In this document: positions 15,131 to 22,657 of the stretch, one piece after another
How the letters are laid out: each line of letters begins with the position of its first letter
Position numbering within the stretch: position 1 is the first letter of the stretch
From: Bacteroidota bacterium
GTDB taxonomy: Bacteria; Bacteroidota; Bacteroidia; Chitinophagales; Chitinophagaceae
Length of the DNA: 31,879 bases
NCBI GenBank assembly: GCA_023386045.1
Contig: JAEWKK010000029.1
Coordinates: 1 to 31,879, forward strand
Direction of reading: 5' to 3'
Translations under genes and position numbers: made by a program
The notes under the pieces: model-generated
What the model was told of the DNA's origin: nothing
Seen by the model: the letters and a program-made list of their open reading frames with translations, nothing else
Database searches by the model: none

Positions 15131-17725
15131 ATGAGGAAATTTATGACGATAACCATTCTTAGCTGGTTATCCATCAACAGTTGGGCACAGATGCCTGGCG
15201 GTATGCCGAGAGGCGGAGGCCAGCAAATGACAGGAAGATTTTACGGAAAGGCGGTTGATGTTACCAATAAAGGTATTGAAGCTGCTTCTGTTACACTGGT
15301 AACTACCAAAATGGATTCCGTTACCAAAAAACCTAAAGAGATCATTATAGGCGGCATGCTCACCACAGCTTCGGGCGACTTCAGCATTGAAAACGTCCCG
15401 GTAATGGGAAAGTACAAACTCCGCATCACTGGTATTGGTTATAAAGGCCATGAGCAAACAGTTGGCTTTGAAATGCCTTCTCGCAATGGTAATTCAGATC
15501 CTTCTGCAATGCTAAGTGCTCTTGATAAAGACCTGGGAAATATCAAACTCGAAATCGACAACCAGGTTCTGGGTGGAGTAACCATTTCTGCATCAAGGCC
15601 CGCGCTTCAGATGGGTATTGACAGGAAAGTCTTCAGTGTTGATAAGAATATCGTATCGGCCGGTGGTACTGCTGTAGACGTAATGAAAAACGTTCCTTCT
15701 ATTAACGTGGATATTGATGGCAATGTAACCATGCGCAACGCGGCTCCACAGATATTTGTAGATGGAAGACCTACCAACCTTACGCTGGAGCAAATCCCTG
15801 CTGACGCTATTGAGAGTGTGGAGATCATTACCAACCCTTCTGCAAAATTTGATGCATCGGGAGGAACAGCCGGCATACTTAATATCGTTTTAAAGAAGAA
15901 CAAACGCGTGGGCTATAGTGGCAATGTAAGAGCTAACGTGGATTCAAGAGGAAGATTTGGAGGTGGCGGTGATGTCAATGTGCGCCAGAATAAACTCAAC
16001 TTCTTTGCAAGTGGTATGTATAACCAGCGTAAATCTCTCAGCACAGGCGCTACCAACCGTCTCGATCGTGGTGGATTCAGTAGTAGTTCTGAACAGAATG
16101 ACAAGAATACCATGAAGGGTGCTTTTGGTTTTGGACGTTTTGGTATCGACTATTTTATCGACAACCGAAATACGATTACATTAAGCCAGTCCTTCGCGAG
16201 AGGAAATATGAATCCTGATTCCAGGTCTTATATCAGTACGGATCTTACCAACAACGGATCATTTGACCTTTTCCAGGAAAGATTTTCCAATTCTGATAAT
16301 GAATTCAGGAACATGAGTTCCCAGTTAAGTTTCAAGCATAACTTTCCCAAGGCAGGTCGTGAATGGACCGCTGATGCTACATATAACCGCAGCAAAAATC
16401 AGAACGACAACATCATCAGGAATAACTATTATTCCCTGCCTGGTAATTACATAAGGTCATATAACCAGCAACAGGCTGGTAGTGGTCAAAATCAGAACCT
16501 GATTTTCCAGACAGATTATTCAAACCCGCTGAATGACCGTTCCAAATTTGAAGTGGGCGCCAGGACCTCCATGCGTAAGGTGGAGAGTGCTACCGATTAT
16601 TTCATTCTGAATGATGATAATACCAAAACGCCGATCACTTCACAGAACATCATTTATAAGAGCACAGACCAGGTACATGCGGCTTATGCAAGCTTTTCAA
16701 ACAAGGTGAACAATTTTGGATACCAGCTTGGATTGCGTGCGGAAAGTTCGACGTATAAAGGTGACCTGGTGAGCAAGAATCAGAATTTTACCATTGATTT
16801 TCCTATCAGCCTTTTCCCCAGTGTGTTTCTGACCAATAAGGTGAATGATAACGATGAATTACAGTTGAACTACAGCAGGAGAATCAATCGTCCCAATTTC
16901 TGGCAGTTATTTCCTTTCACAGACATTTCGGATACACTCAATATCAGCAGGGGTAATCCCGGATTGAATCCTGAGTTCACCAATTCCATTGAACTCTCGT
17001 ACATGAAAATATTCAAGAAGAACAGGGATAACGTGCTTGCTTCTCTTTATTTTAAGAATACCAATGACCTGATCACAAGAATTCAGCAAAGAGAATATGT
17101 TCCTGCTTATGATGATTCGCTGCTGGTCTTCAGTTATATCAACGCCAACAGGAGTTATATCACAGGTCTTGAGCTCACCAGCAAAACCAAGATGACCAAG
17201 GGCTGGGATCTTACAGCCAATGTGAATTTGTTCACCGCAAAGATTGACCTGAAGGATCAGCCAGATCCGGATCAGTTTTTCAGCTATTTCCTTAAAGTGA
17301 ACAACAGCTTTAAGCTTCCCAAAAATTTCTCACTGCAACTTTCTGGTGAATACCAGTCAAAGATCATTTCCTCTCCTGGAGGAAGTGGCGGACGTATGGG
17401 AGGTGGAATGTTTGGCGGTGGTGGCAATTCGGCTGCGCAGGGTTTTATCAGGCCTAACTTCGGCGTGGATGCAGCCATTCGTTTTGAATTCCTGAAAGAA
17501 AAGAAAGCTTCTCTTTCGCTCAACGTCAATGATATTTTCAGAACAAGAAAGTATGATTCACATTCAGAGTCAGCTTATTTTGTTCAGGACAGCTGGCGCA
17601 GAAGAGATCCACAGATATTCCGACTGAATTTCAACTACCGCTTTGGTAAGTTCGATCCCAATCTTTTCAAACGCAAATCAACAAAAGCCGAAGGCAATAT
17701 CAATATGGAAGGAGCCAACTTCTAA
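15131..17725 (+). CDS. Outer-membrane beta-barrel protein with carboxypeptidase-regulatory-like domain
   Basis: An 864-residue TonB-receptor-like barrel protein of the Bacteroidota outer-membrane beta-barrel family. It has a signal peptide (about 1-20, ending SWAQ), a short Met/Gly-rich stretch (MPGGMPRGGGQQM), a carboxypeptidase-regulatory-like fold (about 35-115, GRFYGKAVDVTNKGIEAASV), a plug-like region with VDVMKNVPSINVDIDGNV, FVDGRP and IESVEIITNPSAKFDASG, then a long barrel. A Gly/Met-rich loop (GGSGGRMGGGMFGGGGN) lies late in the barrel, near nucleotides 17380-17430. TACCTTCG at 15104-15111 is a near -7 box. Substrate unknown; peptide or small-molecule uptake or an adhesive role are possible. 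It is monocistronic, with a terminator after it. Confidence 0.9.
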   Translation: MRKFMTITILSWLSINSWAQMPGGMPRGGGQQMTGRFYGKAVDVTNKGIEAASVTLVTTKMDSVTKKPKEIIIGGMLTTASGDFSIENVPVMGKYKLRITGIGYKGHEQTVGFEMPSRNGNSDPSAMLSALDKDLGNIKLEIDNQVLGGVTISASRPALQMGIDRKVFSVDKNIVSAGGTAVDVMKNVPSINVDIDGNVTMRNAAPQIFVDGRPTNLTLEQIPADAIESVEIITNPSAKFDASGGTAGILNIVLKKNKRVGYSGNVRANVDSRGRFGGGGDVNVRQNKLNFFASGMYNQRKSLSTGATNRLDRGGFSSSSEQNDKNTMKGAFGFGRFGIDYFIDNRNTITLSQSFARGNMNPDSRSYISTDLTNNGSFDLFQERFSNSDNEFRNMSSQLSFKHNFPKAGREWTADATYNRSKNQNDNIIRNNYYSLPGNYIRSYNQQQAGSGQNQNLIFQTDYSNPLNDRSKFEVGARTSMRKVESATDYFILNDDNTKTPITSQNIIYKSTDQVHAAYASFSNKVNNFGYQLGLRAESSTYKGDLVSKNQNFTIDFPISLFPSVFLTNKVNDNDELQLNYSRRINRPNFWQLFPFTDISDTLNISRGNPGLNPEFTNSIELSYMKIFKKNRDNVLASLYFKNTNDLITRIQQREYVPAYDDSLLVFSYINANRSYITGLELTSKTKMTKGWDLTANVNLFTAKIDLKDQPDPDQFFSYFLKVNNSFKLPKNFSLQLSGEYQSKIISSPGGSGGRMGGGMFGGGGNSAAQGFIRPNFGVDAAIRFEFLKEKKASLSLNVNDIFRTRKYDSHSESAYFVQDSWRRRDPQIFRLNFNYRFGKFDPNLFKRKSTKAEGNINMEGANF

Positions 17726-17747
17726 CCAGCCTTCTTGAAAGAATAGT

Positions 17748-17776
17748 AAAGCCTTCCATTACATGGGAGGCTTTTT
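17748..17776 (+). terminator. Intrinsic terminator after the beta-barrel gene
   Basis: AAAGCCTTCC (17748-17757) pairs with GGGAGGCTTT (17765-17774), with one G-T pair, around ATTACAT, followed by further T and AATTT. Confidence 0.85.
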
Positions 17777-17789
17777 AATTTGATCTGAC

Positions 17790-17797
17790 TATTTTTG
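17790..17797 (+). promoter_or_regulatory. -7 element of the glycosyltransferase pair
   Basis: TATTTTTG matches TAnnTTTG and lies 17 nt before the GTG start at 17815. Confidence 0.6.
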
Positions 17798-17814
17798 GCA
17801 ACTATAGCCACCGA

Positions 17815-18909
17815 GTGAAAAAAATCTGCTTTACTGTTACAAATGACCTGAGTTATGACCAGCGGATGATCCGTATCTGTACTTCACTTTCGGCTGCAGG
17901 CTTTGATGTGACACTTGTTGGAAGACGACTGAAAAATTCAAGGACATCGTCTGATCGTCCTTTTAAACAGAAAAGACTTCGGTGTTTTTTTAACAGGGGC
18001 TTTTTGTTTTACGCAGAATATAACCTGAGGCTTTTCTTTTTCCTGCTAACTAAAAATTTTGATGCTGTTTGTGCCATTGACCTGGATACCATCCTCCCCT
18101 GCTTATTTGTTTCACGATTACAAAAGATCCCACGTGTTTATGATGCGCATGAGTACTTCACCGAAATGAAGGAAGTAAGAACCAGGCCGGGTGTTCAGAA
18201 ATTCTGGCTGGCGGTAGAGCGTTTTTGTCTTCCCCGGTTTGATCATGGCTACACGGTGAGTGAAGGACTGGCCATTGAATTTGAAAAGCAATACCAGCGC
18301 CATTACCTGGTGATCCGAAACCTACCGGTACTGAAGCCATTAGATGTTACGATCAAAAAGGAAAAATTTATTCTGTTCCAGGGAGCAGTGAATGAAGCCC
18401 GAGGTTTTGAATACCTGGTTCCTGCAATGAAAGAAATACCATATACACTGGTTATTTGCGGTGATGGGAACTACATGACACAATTAAAAAAGCTGATTAA
18501 AGAACATAAGGTTGAGGATAAGGTGATATTGAAAGGAATGATGTTGCCCGAAGATATGTGGCCGATTGCACAGAAAGCTGCAATTGGACTTGGACTGGCT
18601 GAAAAAGAAGGCATCAACCAATATCATGCCCTCCCTAATAAGTTTACCGATTATATGCATGCAGGATTGCCACAGATCGCCATGGACTTTCCTGAATACC
18701 GCAAAATCAATGATCAATATAGAATAGCACTGCTTCTGGATAAGCTTTCGGTGGAAATTGTAGTGAAGGCAATTATTGCATTAATGAATGATGAAAATCT
18801 ACGCCATGATTTTCATGAAAACGCACTTAAGGCCAGGGAAGTTTATTGCTGGCAGAAGGAAGAATTAAAACTGGTGGATTTTTACAAAAAATTACTGTCT
18901 GTTGAATGA
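17815..18909 (+). CDS. Glycosyltransferase, GT4 family
   Basis: A 364-residue GT-B glycosyltransferase. The N-terminal part reads KKICFTVTNDLSYDQRMIRI with an AGFDVTLVGR beta-strand, and VYDAHEYFTEM lies in the cleft. The C-terminal half holds FILFQGAVNEARGFEYLVPAM, TLVICGDGNY and the acceptor/donor loop LPNKFTDYMHAGLPQIAMDFPEY, where the usual EGFG-type E-x7-E is replaced by KFTDYMHAG, as in some cell-surface polysaccharide transferases. The start is GTG 17815, with a -7 box 17 nt upstream. Its stop at 18907-18909 overlaps the start of a second glycosyltransferase gene, so the two probably act in one pathway. Acceptor unknown. Confidence 0.87.
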   Translation: MKKICFTVTNDLSYDQRMIRICTSLSAAGFDVTLVGRRLKNSRTSSDRPFKQKRLRCFFNRGFLFYAEYNLRLFFFLLTKNFDAVCAIDLDTILPCLFVSRLQKIPRVYDAHEYFTEMKEVRTRPGVQKFWLAVERFCLPRFDHGYTVSEGLAIEFEKQYQRHYLVIRNLPVLKPLDVTIKKEKFILFQGAVNEARGFEYLVPAMKEIPYTLVICGDGNYMTQLKKLIKEHKVEDKVILKGMMLPEDMWPIAQKAAIGLGLAEKEGINQYHALPNKFTDYMHAGLPQIAMDFPEYRKINDQYRIALLLDKLSVEIVVKAIIALMNDENLRHDFHENALKAREVYCWQKEELKLVDFYKKLLSVE

Positions 18910-20026
18910 TGTGCTTCACATAGTTTGCCTTGATGCTCCTGCTCCTCCGGATTATGGTGGAGTATTTGACCTGTATTATAAAATCCCGGAGCTCCATCGC
19001 CTGGGCAAAAAGATCATCCTTCACTATTTTGATTACAAGAAAAACAGGAATGCTGATGTATTAAAACCTTATTGCCATGAGATCCATGCGTACAAGAGGT
19101 CTTCGTTTCTATTATCGTTACTGAGAAACCAGCCATTTATTGTTTCATCGAGAACTAACAGAGAGTTGATTCAACGGTTGAATGGTGATAGCCATCCAGT
19201 GTTGATAGAAGGCATTCATTGTCTCGGGATTCTTAGGCACCTGGATCCATCAAAAAAGGTTATGTTAAGGCTTCATAATGATGAAGCTGCCTATTACCAA
19301 CAGATGGCAAGAACTGAAAGAAACTGGTTAAAGAGAATTTATTTTCACCGGGAACAGCAACTGCTTCAAAAATTTCAAAGTCTCCTTCCGGGAGATCTTT
19401 GTACAGTATCTGTTTCTACGCAGGACATGGATAGTTTTTACACTAAATATGGATTCAGAAGGATCCATTTCCTCCCCTGCTTTCTACCCTGGCAGGAGAT
19501 CAGTTCATCAACTGGAAGTGGAAGCTTTTGTTTGTATCATGGAAACCTGCAGGTACCGGAAAACAAAGAAGCAGCTTTGTGGCTGGCAAAGGAGGTCTTT
19601 TCAAAAACATCACATTCCCTGGTAATCGCAGGAAAAAATGCAGGTGCACTTACCGAATTGGTAAGGATCAATCCGAATATAAGGATTGTGGAAAGTCCTG
19701 ATGACGCTACGCTGGATCAGTTAATCAGCTCAGCACAAATTCATGTACTGCCTTCAATGAATATTACAGGTGTTAAGATCAAATTGCTTCATGTTCTTTT
19801 TAAAGGAAGACATTGCATCACCAATACGGCTGGATTTGCCGGTTGTGGCCTCCACAATGGTGTGCATATTGCTGATGATGAAAATTCAATGATAGAATTG
19901 ATCAATTCATTGATGATGGTTCCTTTCTCGGAAAAGGATATTGCCATGCGACAGGAAATGCTTACCGTATATAACAACCGAAAAAATGCAGAAAGGCTTA
20001 ATGAACTATTGAAGCATTGTCAATGA
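18902..20026 (+). CDS. Glycosyltransferase-like protein (GT4-type), second of a pair
   Basis: A 374-residue GT-B-like protein. It opens with VLHIVCLDAPAPPDYGGVFDLYYKI, an APP-x-GG-type first loop seen in GT4 enzymes, and has LPCFLPWQEISS, LYHGNLQVPENKEAALWLA, LVIAGKNAG and a late LPSMNITGVKIKLLHVLFKGRHCITN donor-binding stretch. It overlaps the upstream transferase by 8 bp. The only in-frame starts near the junction are TTG 18902 and GTG 18911; an ATG at 18909 is out of frame. Coupled reinitiation probably sets translation. Its 3' end overlaps the convergent ftsE-like gene by 29 bp. Confidence 0.83.
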   Translation: MNDVLHIVCLDAPAPPDYGGVFDLYYKIPELHRLGKKIILHYFDYKKNRNADVLKPYCHEIHAYKRSSFLLSLLRNQPFIVSSRTNRELIQRLNGDSHPVLIEGIHCLGILRHLDPSKKVMLRLHNDEAAYYQQMARTERNWLKRIYFHREQQLLQKFQSLLPGDLCTVSVSTQDMDSFYTKYGFRRIHFLPCFLPWQEISSSTGSGSFCLYHGNLQVPENKEAALWLAKEVFSKTSHSLVIAGKNAGALTELVRINPNIRIVESPDDATLDQLISSAQIHVLPSMNITGVKIKLLHVLFKGRHCITNTAGFAGCGLHNGVHIADDENSMIELINSLMMVPFSEKDIAMRQEMLTVYNNRKNAERLNELLKHCQ

Positions 20027-20684
20027 CCCTGCCCATTTCTGTTTTCACCATCCTTGCAGGGAATTTTTGTATCACTATATAATCGTGAGTTGCCATCACC
20101 ACAGCCGTTCCGTAATCCCTGGCAATGTGTATCAGCAGGTTCATGATCTCGTCAGAGGTTTCAGGATCCAGGTTACCGGTTGGTTCATCTGCCAGGATGA
20201 GTTTGGGAGAATTCAATAAAGCTCTTGCAATATCCACACGCTGCTGCTCACCACCACTCATTTCAAAAGGCATCTTAAATCCTTTAGATTTCAATCCTAC
20301 TTTATCCAGAACATCTGCAATCTTTTCATTCATCAATTTATCATCTTTCCATCCGGTAGCTCTTAATACAAACTTGAGATTTTCATTGACGTTCCGATCG
20401 GTTAGCAATTGAAAATCCTGGAATACCACGCCCATGTTCCGGCGCAGATAAGGGACAGTTTTCCAGGTCAGCTTTTTTAGATCATAACCCACCACCGTTG
20501 CCTCGCCCTGCCTCAATGGCAGTTCACCATACAAAGTTTTCAGGAGACTAGACTTACCAGTTCCGGTCTTTCCAACAAGAAAAACAAACTCTCCTTTGGT
20601 AACTGAAAGATTCACATCCTGCAGCACCAAATTATCTCCCTGGTATATATTGGCATTATTGATTCGTATGATTGTCTCAGGCAT
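19998..20684 (-). CDS. ftsE: FtsE-like ABC transporter ATP-binding protein
   Basis: A 228-residue cytoplasmic ATPase, by similarity the FtsE half of FtsEX, which sits in the divisome and activates cell-wall hydrolases in other bacteria. Present are Walker A GKTGTGKSS, Q-loop VVFQDFQLL, signature MSGGEQQR, Walker B LILADEPTGNLD and H-loop ATHDY. RINNANIYQGDNLVLQDVNL and the YLRRNMGVVFQDF context fit FtsE better than LolD/MacB, but a LolD-type assignment cannot be excluded because no permease (FtsX) gene adjoins. ATG 20684 is preferred over the upstream non-ATG extension; TATTTTG (20708-20702) is a partial -7 box. It is divergent from blaI across 123 bp and overlaps the convergent glycosyltransferase. 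Confidence 0.8.
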   Translation of the reverse strand: MPETIIRINNANIYQGDNLVLQDVNLSVTKGEFVFLVGKTGTGKSSLLKTLYGELPLRQGEATVVGYDLKKLTWKTVPYLRRNMGVVFQDFQLLTDRNVNENLKFVLRATGWKDDKLMNEKIADVLDKVGLKSKGFKMPFEMSGGEQQRVDIARALLNSPKLILADEPTGNLDPETSDEIMNLLIHIARDYGTAVVMATHDYIVIQKFPARMVKTEMGRVIDNASIVH

Positions 20685-20745
20685 CCGGAAATTCTTTGCT
20701 GCAAAATAAAACAAGAAAAGTCAAGGAATGCATATTATTTGATAA

Positions 20746-20789
20746 AACTAAAAATTTAGTTGTACGACTAAAATATTAGTTATACTTTG
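20746..20789 (+). promoter_or_regulatory. Tandem palindromes in the blaI promoter (putative BlaI operators)
   Basis: Operator 1 (20746-20761) is AACTAAA-AA-TTTAGTT, and operator 2 (20767-20780) is ACTAA-AATA-TTAGT. Their centres are 20 bp apart, about two helical turns, and both share ACTAA/TTAGT half-sites. A -33-like TTG (20760-20762) lies at the edge of operator 1, and a -7-like TATACTTTG (20781-20789) follows operator 2 after an 18-bp spacer. Operator 2 therefore fills the promoter spacer. Dimeric BlaI/MecI repressors bind such dyads, so autorepression is expected. Confidence 0.75.
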
Positions 20790-20807
20790 GCGTTTTAGAT
20801 TTGTAAG

Positions 20808-21170
20808 ATGAAAACATTAACTAAGGCAGAAGAGCAGATCATGCACGCAGTATGGAAGATCCGTGAAGGATTTATCCGTGATGTGATGGATGCGCTTCCA
20901 ACGCCAAAGCCGCACCAGAACACGGTTGCCACCATAATAAAGATCCTGGTTGAAAAGGAATTTATAGGAATACGTGTATTTGGAAGACAACACCAGTATT
21001 ACCCTTTGGTTTCGAGAGACGCTTATTCGAAAGCAAGTATCAAAACACTGGTGAAAAGTTATTTCGGAGGATCTTTCAGCGAAGCTGTATCATTTATGGT
21101 GAAAGAAAACAGTCTCAGCCTGGAAGATCTTGAATCCCTATTGCTACAATTAAAAAAAGCAAAAAAATGA
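20808..21170 (+). CDS. BlaI/MecI/CopY-family transcriptional repressor
   Basis: A 120-residue winged-helix repressor. The family start LTKAEEQIMHAVWKIREGFIRDVMDALP is followed by a recognition-helix region HQNTVATIIKILVEKEFI and the wing GRQHQYYPLVSRDAY. A helical dimerisation tail (about 75-120) holds the region where BlaI and MecI are cut when their membrane peptidase is activated. It normally represses its own operon until cleaved by a BlaR1/MecR1 peptidase. That partner is encoded next, with an ATGA overlap (21167-21170). Two dyads upstream fit as its operators. Classical partners respond to beta-lactams; here the partner has a different sensor end. Confidence 0.93.
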   Translation: MKTLTKAEEQIMHAVWKIREGFIRDVMDALPTPKPHQNTVATIIKILVEKEFIGIRVFGRQHQYYPLVSRDAYSKASIKTLVKSYFGGSFSEAVSFMVKENSLSLEDLESLLLQLKKAKK

Positions 21171-22657
21171 ATTCATTCCTATTTTACCTGCTGCAGGTAT
21201 TTGCCAGTTCCGGCATTCTTTATCTCTATTATGTACTGGCTTTGAAGAACAGGCTGTTTCATCGTTGGAACAGGTTTTATCTCCTTGCTTCTGTAGTGTT
21301 TTCCCTGGTCTGTCCCCTCATACAATTTGAGATCAGTACTGAAAGAATTCCTGCGGATCATACCATCCAATTGTTGCAGGTAGTGCAATCCACAAATACT
21401 TATCTGGAAGAGATCACCACCAGCAGCCAAAATAATACTTCAATAGAGATATGGTTTTTATTTAGCTACATCTTTATTGCCCTGCTCCTTCTTGCTTCGT
21501 TCATGTATTCATTGATGAGAATATTTTCCATTGCAAAAACCAATTCTGTAAGGAGAATAGAAAAGATCAGGCTAATAGAAACAGAAGTGAATGGTTCACC
21601 TTTTTCCTTCCTGGACATGATATTCTGGAACAAGGCCATTGATATCAGTTCACCAGATGGACAAAGAATTTTTAGACATGAACTCGTCCACGTAAAAGAA
21701 AAACACAGTATTGATATTATTTTCATGCAGGTCGTACTGATCTTCTTCTGGTGCCTTCCGGTTTTCTGGCTGATACGAAAAGAACTCAAACTCATTCATG
21801 AATTTATTGCTGATAAAGAAGCTGTTTCTGATAATGGACCTGAAGTTCTCTCAAGAATGATCCTTCAGGCCAGCTATCCCTGTCAGTTCAATTCCATAGT
21901 AAACCCATTTTTCCAAACCTCAATAAAAAGGAGAATTCTTATGATCTCAAAAAATCAGAAATCCAGGATTAATTACCTGGGCCGAATGGCAGTTGTGCCA
22001 CTGACGGCATTGCTCATTTTTGGCTTTACCATTAAAAACCGTCAACTCCCTGCCTCCCTGGATCTTAAAAAAAATTATACGGTTGTTATTGATGCAGGCC
22101 ATGGCATCCAGGATGGAAATCCTTCAGGTGCCGGAGTAAAAGAGATTTCGGAGGACGAGATCGTAATGAAAATTGCAGAAAAAATAAAATCGAACAACGG
22201 CAATAAAAACATCAATATCATACTTAGCAGAACTTCTTCCCAGTCGGTTCCGCTAGCCAGGCGTGTGGAGATTGCAAAGGAAAACAAGGCTGATCTTTTT
22301 TTATCTATCCACCTTTCTGCAACAGAACAGGACCAGGATAAATCTGGAATGAGAATCTATGTTCCTTCAAAAAATGAAACCTTTCAATTCCAGAGCAAGT
22401 TATTTGCATCTGCAATTCAAAAGGAAATAAGTCCATCCTATACTATCGATCCAGAATTGAATCAATCACCTTCCACTATTTATGTACTGGATAAAAATAT
22501 TTGTCCGGCAGCATTGCTCGAGTGTGGTTATATCACCAATACCAGGGATCGTGAATTCATTAGTAAATCAAAAAACCAGGAAACTCTTGCCAGGAATATT
22601 TTAGTGGCCATTGAAAAATATGCAGCAAGCATGGAAGATAAAAAAACAGGAAATTAA
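21167..22657 (+). CDS. M56 (BlaR1-like) membrane metallopeptidase fused to N-acetylmuramoyl-L-alanine amidase
   Basis: A 496-residue two-part protein. Residues 1-290 are an M56 peptidase with hydrophobic helices near 3-25, 37-55, 94-118, 182-203 and 273-289, the zinc motif HELVH at 171-175 and a later HEFIADKEAV at 211-220 that can supply the third ligand. After the last helix, residues about 303-485 form an Amidase_3 domain: VVIDAGHG (His312), a Glu-rich ISEDE segment (about 327-331), LSRT, ARRVEIAKENKADLFLSIHLSA (His382) and the catalytic Glu452 in LLECGYITN. All usual amidase residues are present, so it may be active. By BlaR1 topology the peptidase faces the cytoplasm and the amidase the periplasm. 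It probably cleaves the adjacent BlaI-type repressor. No beta-lactam-binding domain is present. Confidence 0.92.
   Translation: MNSFLFYLLQVFASSGILYLYYVLALKNRLFHRWNRFYLLASVVFSLVCPLIQFEISTERIPADHTIQLLQVVQSTNTYLEEITTSSQNNTSIEIWFLFSYIFIALLLLASFMYSLMRIFSIAKTNSVRRIEKIRLIETEVNGSPFSFLDMIFWNKAIDISSPDGQRIFRHELVHVKEKHSIDIIFMQVVLIFFWCLPVFWLIRKELKLIHEFIADKEAVSDNGPEVLSRMILQASYPCQFNSIVNPFFQTSIKRRILMISKNQKSRINYLGRMAVVPLTALLIFGFTIKNRQLPASLDLKKNYTVVIDAGHGIQDGNPSGAGVKEISEDEIVMKIAEKIKSNNGNKNINIILSRTSSQSVPLARRVEIAKENKADLFLSIHLSATEQDQDKSGMRIYVPSKNETFQFQSKLFASAIQKEISPSYTIDPELNQSPSTIYVLDKNICPAALLECGYITNTRDREFISKSKNQETLARNILVAIEKYAASMEDKKTGN

Noticed and set aside
21167..22657. Classical beta-lactam resistance regulator (blaR1/mecR1) with a beta-lactamase nearby
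   Set aside because: No penicillin-binding sensor domain (no SxxK/KTG set) follows the peptidase, and the only MBL-fold gene (4626-5732) is distant and not of resistance type.
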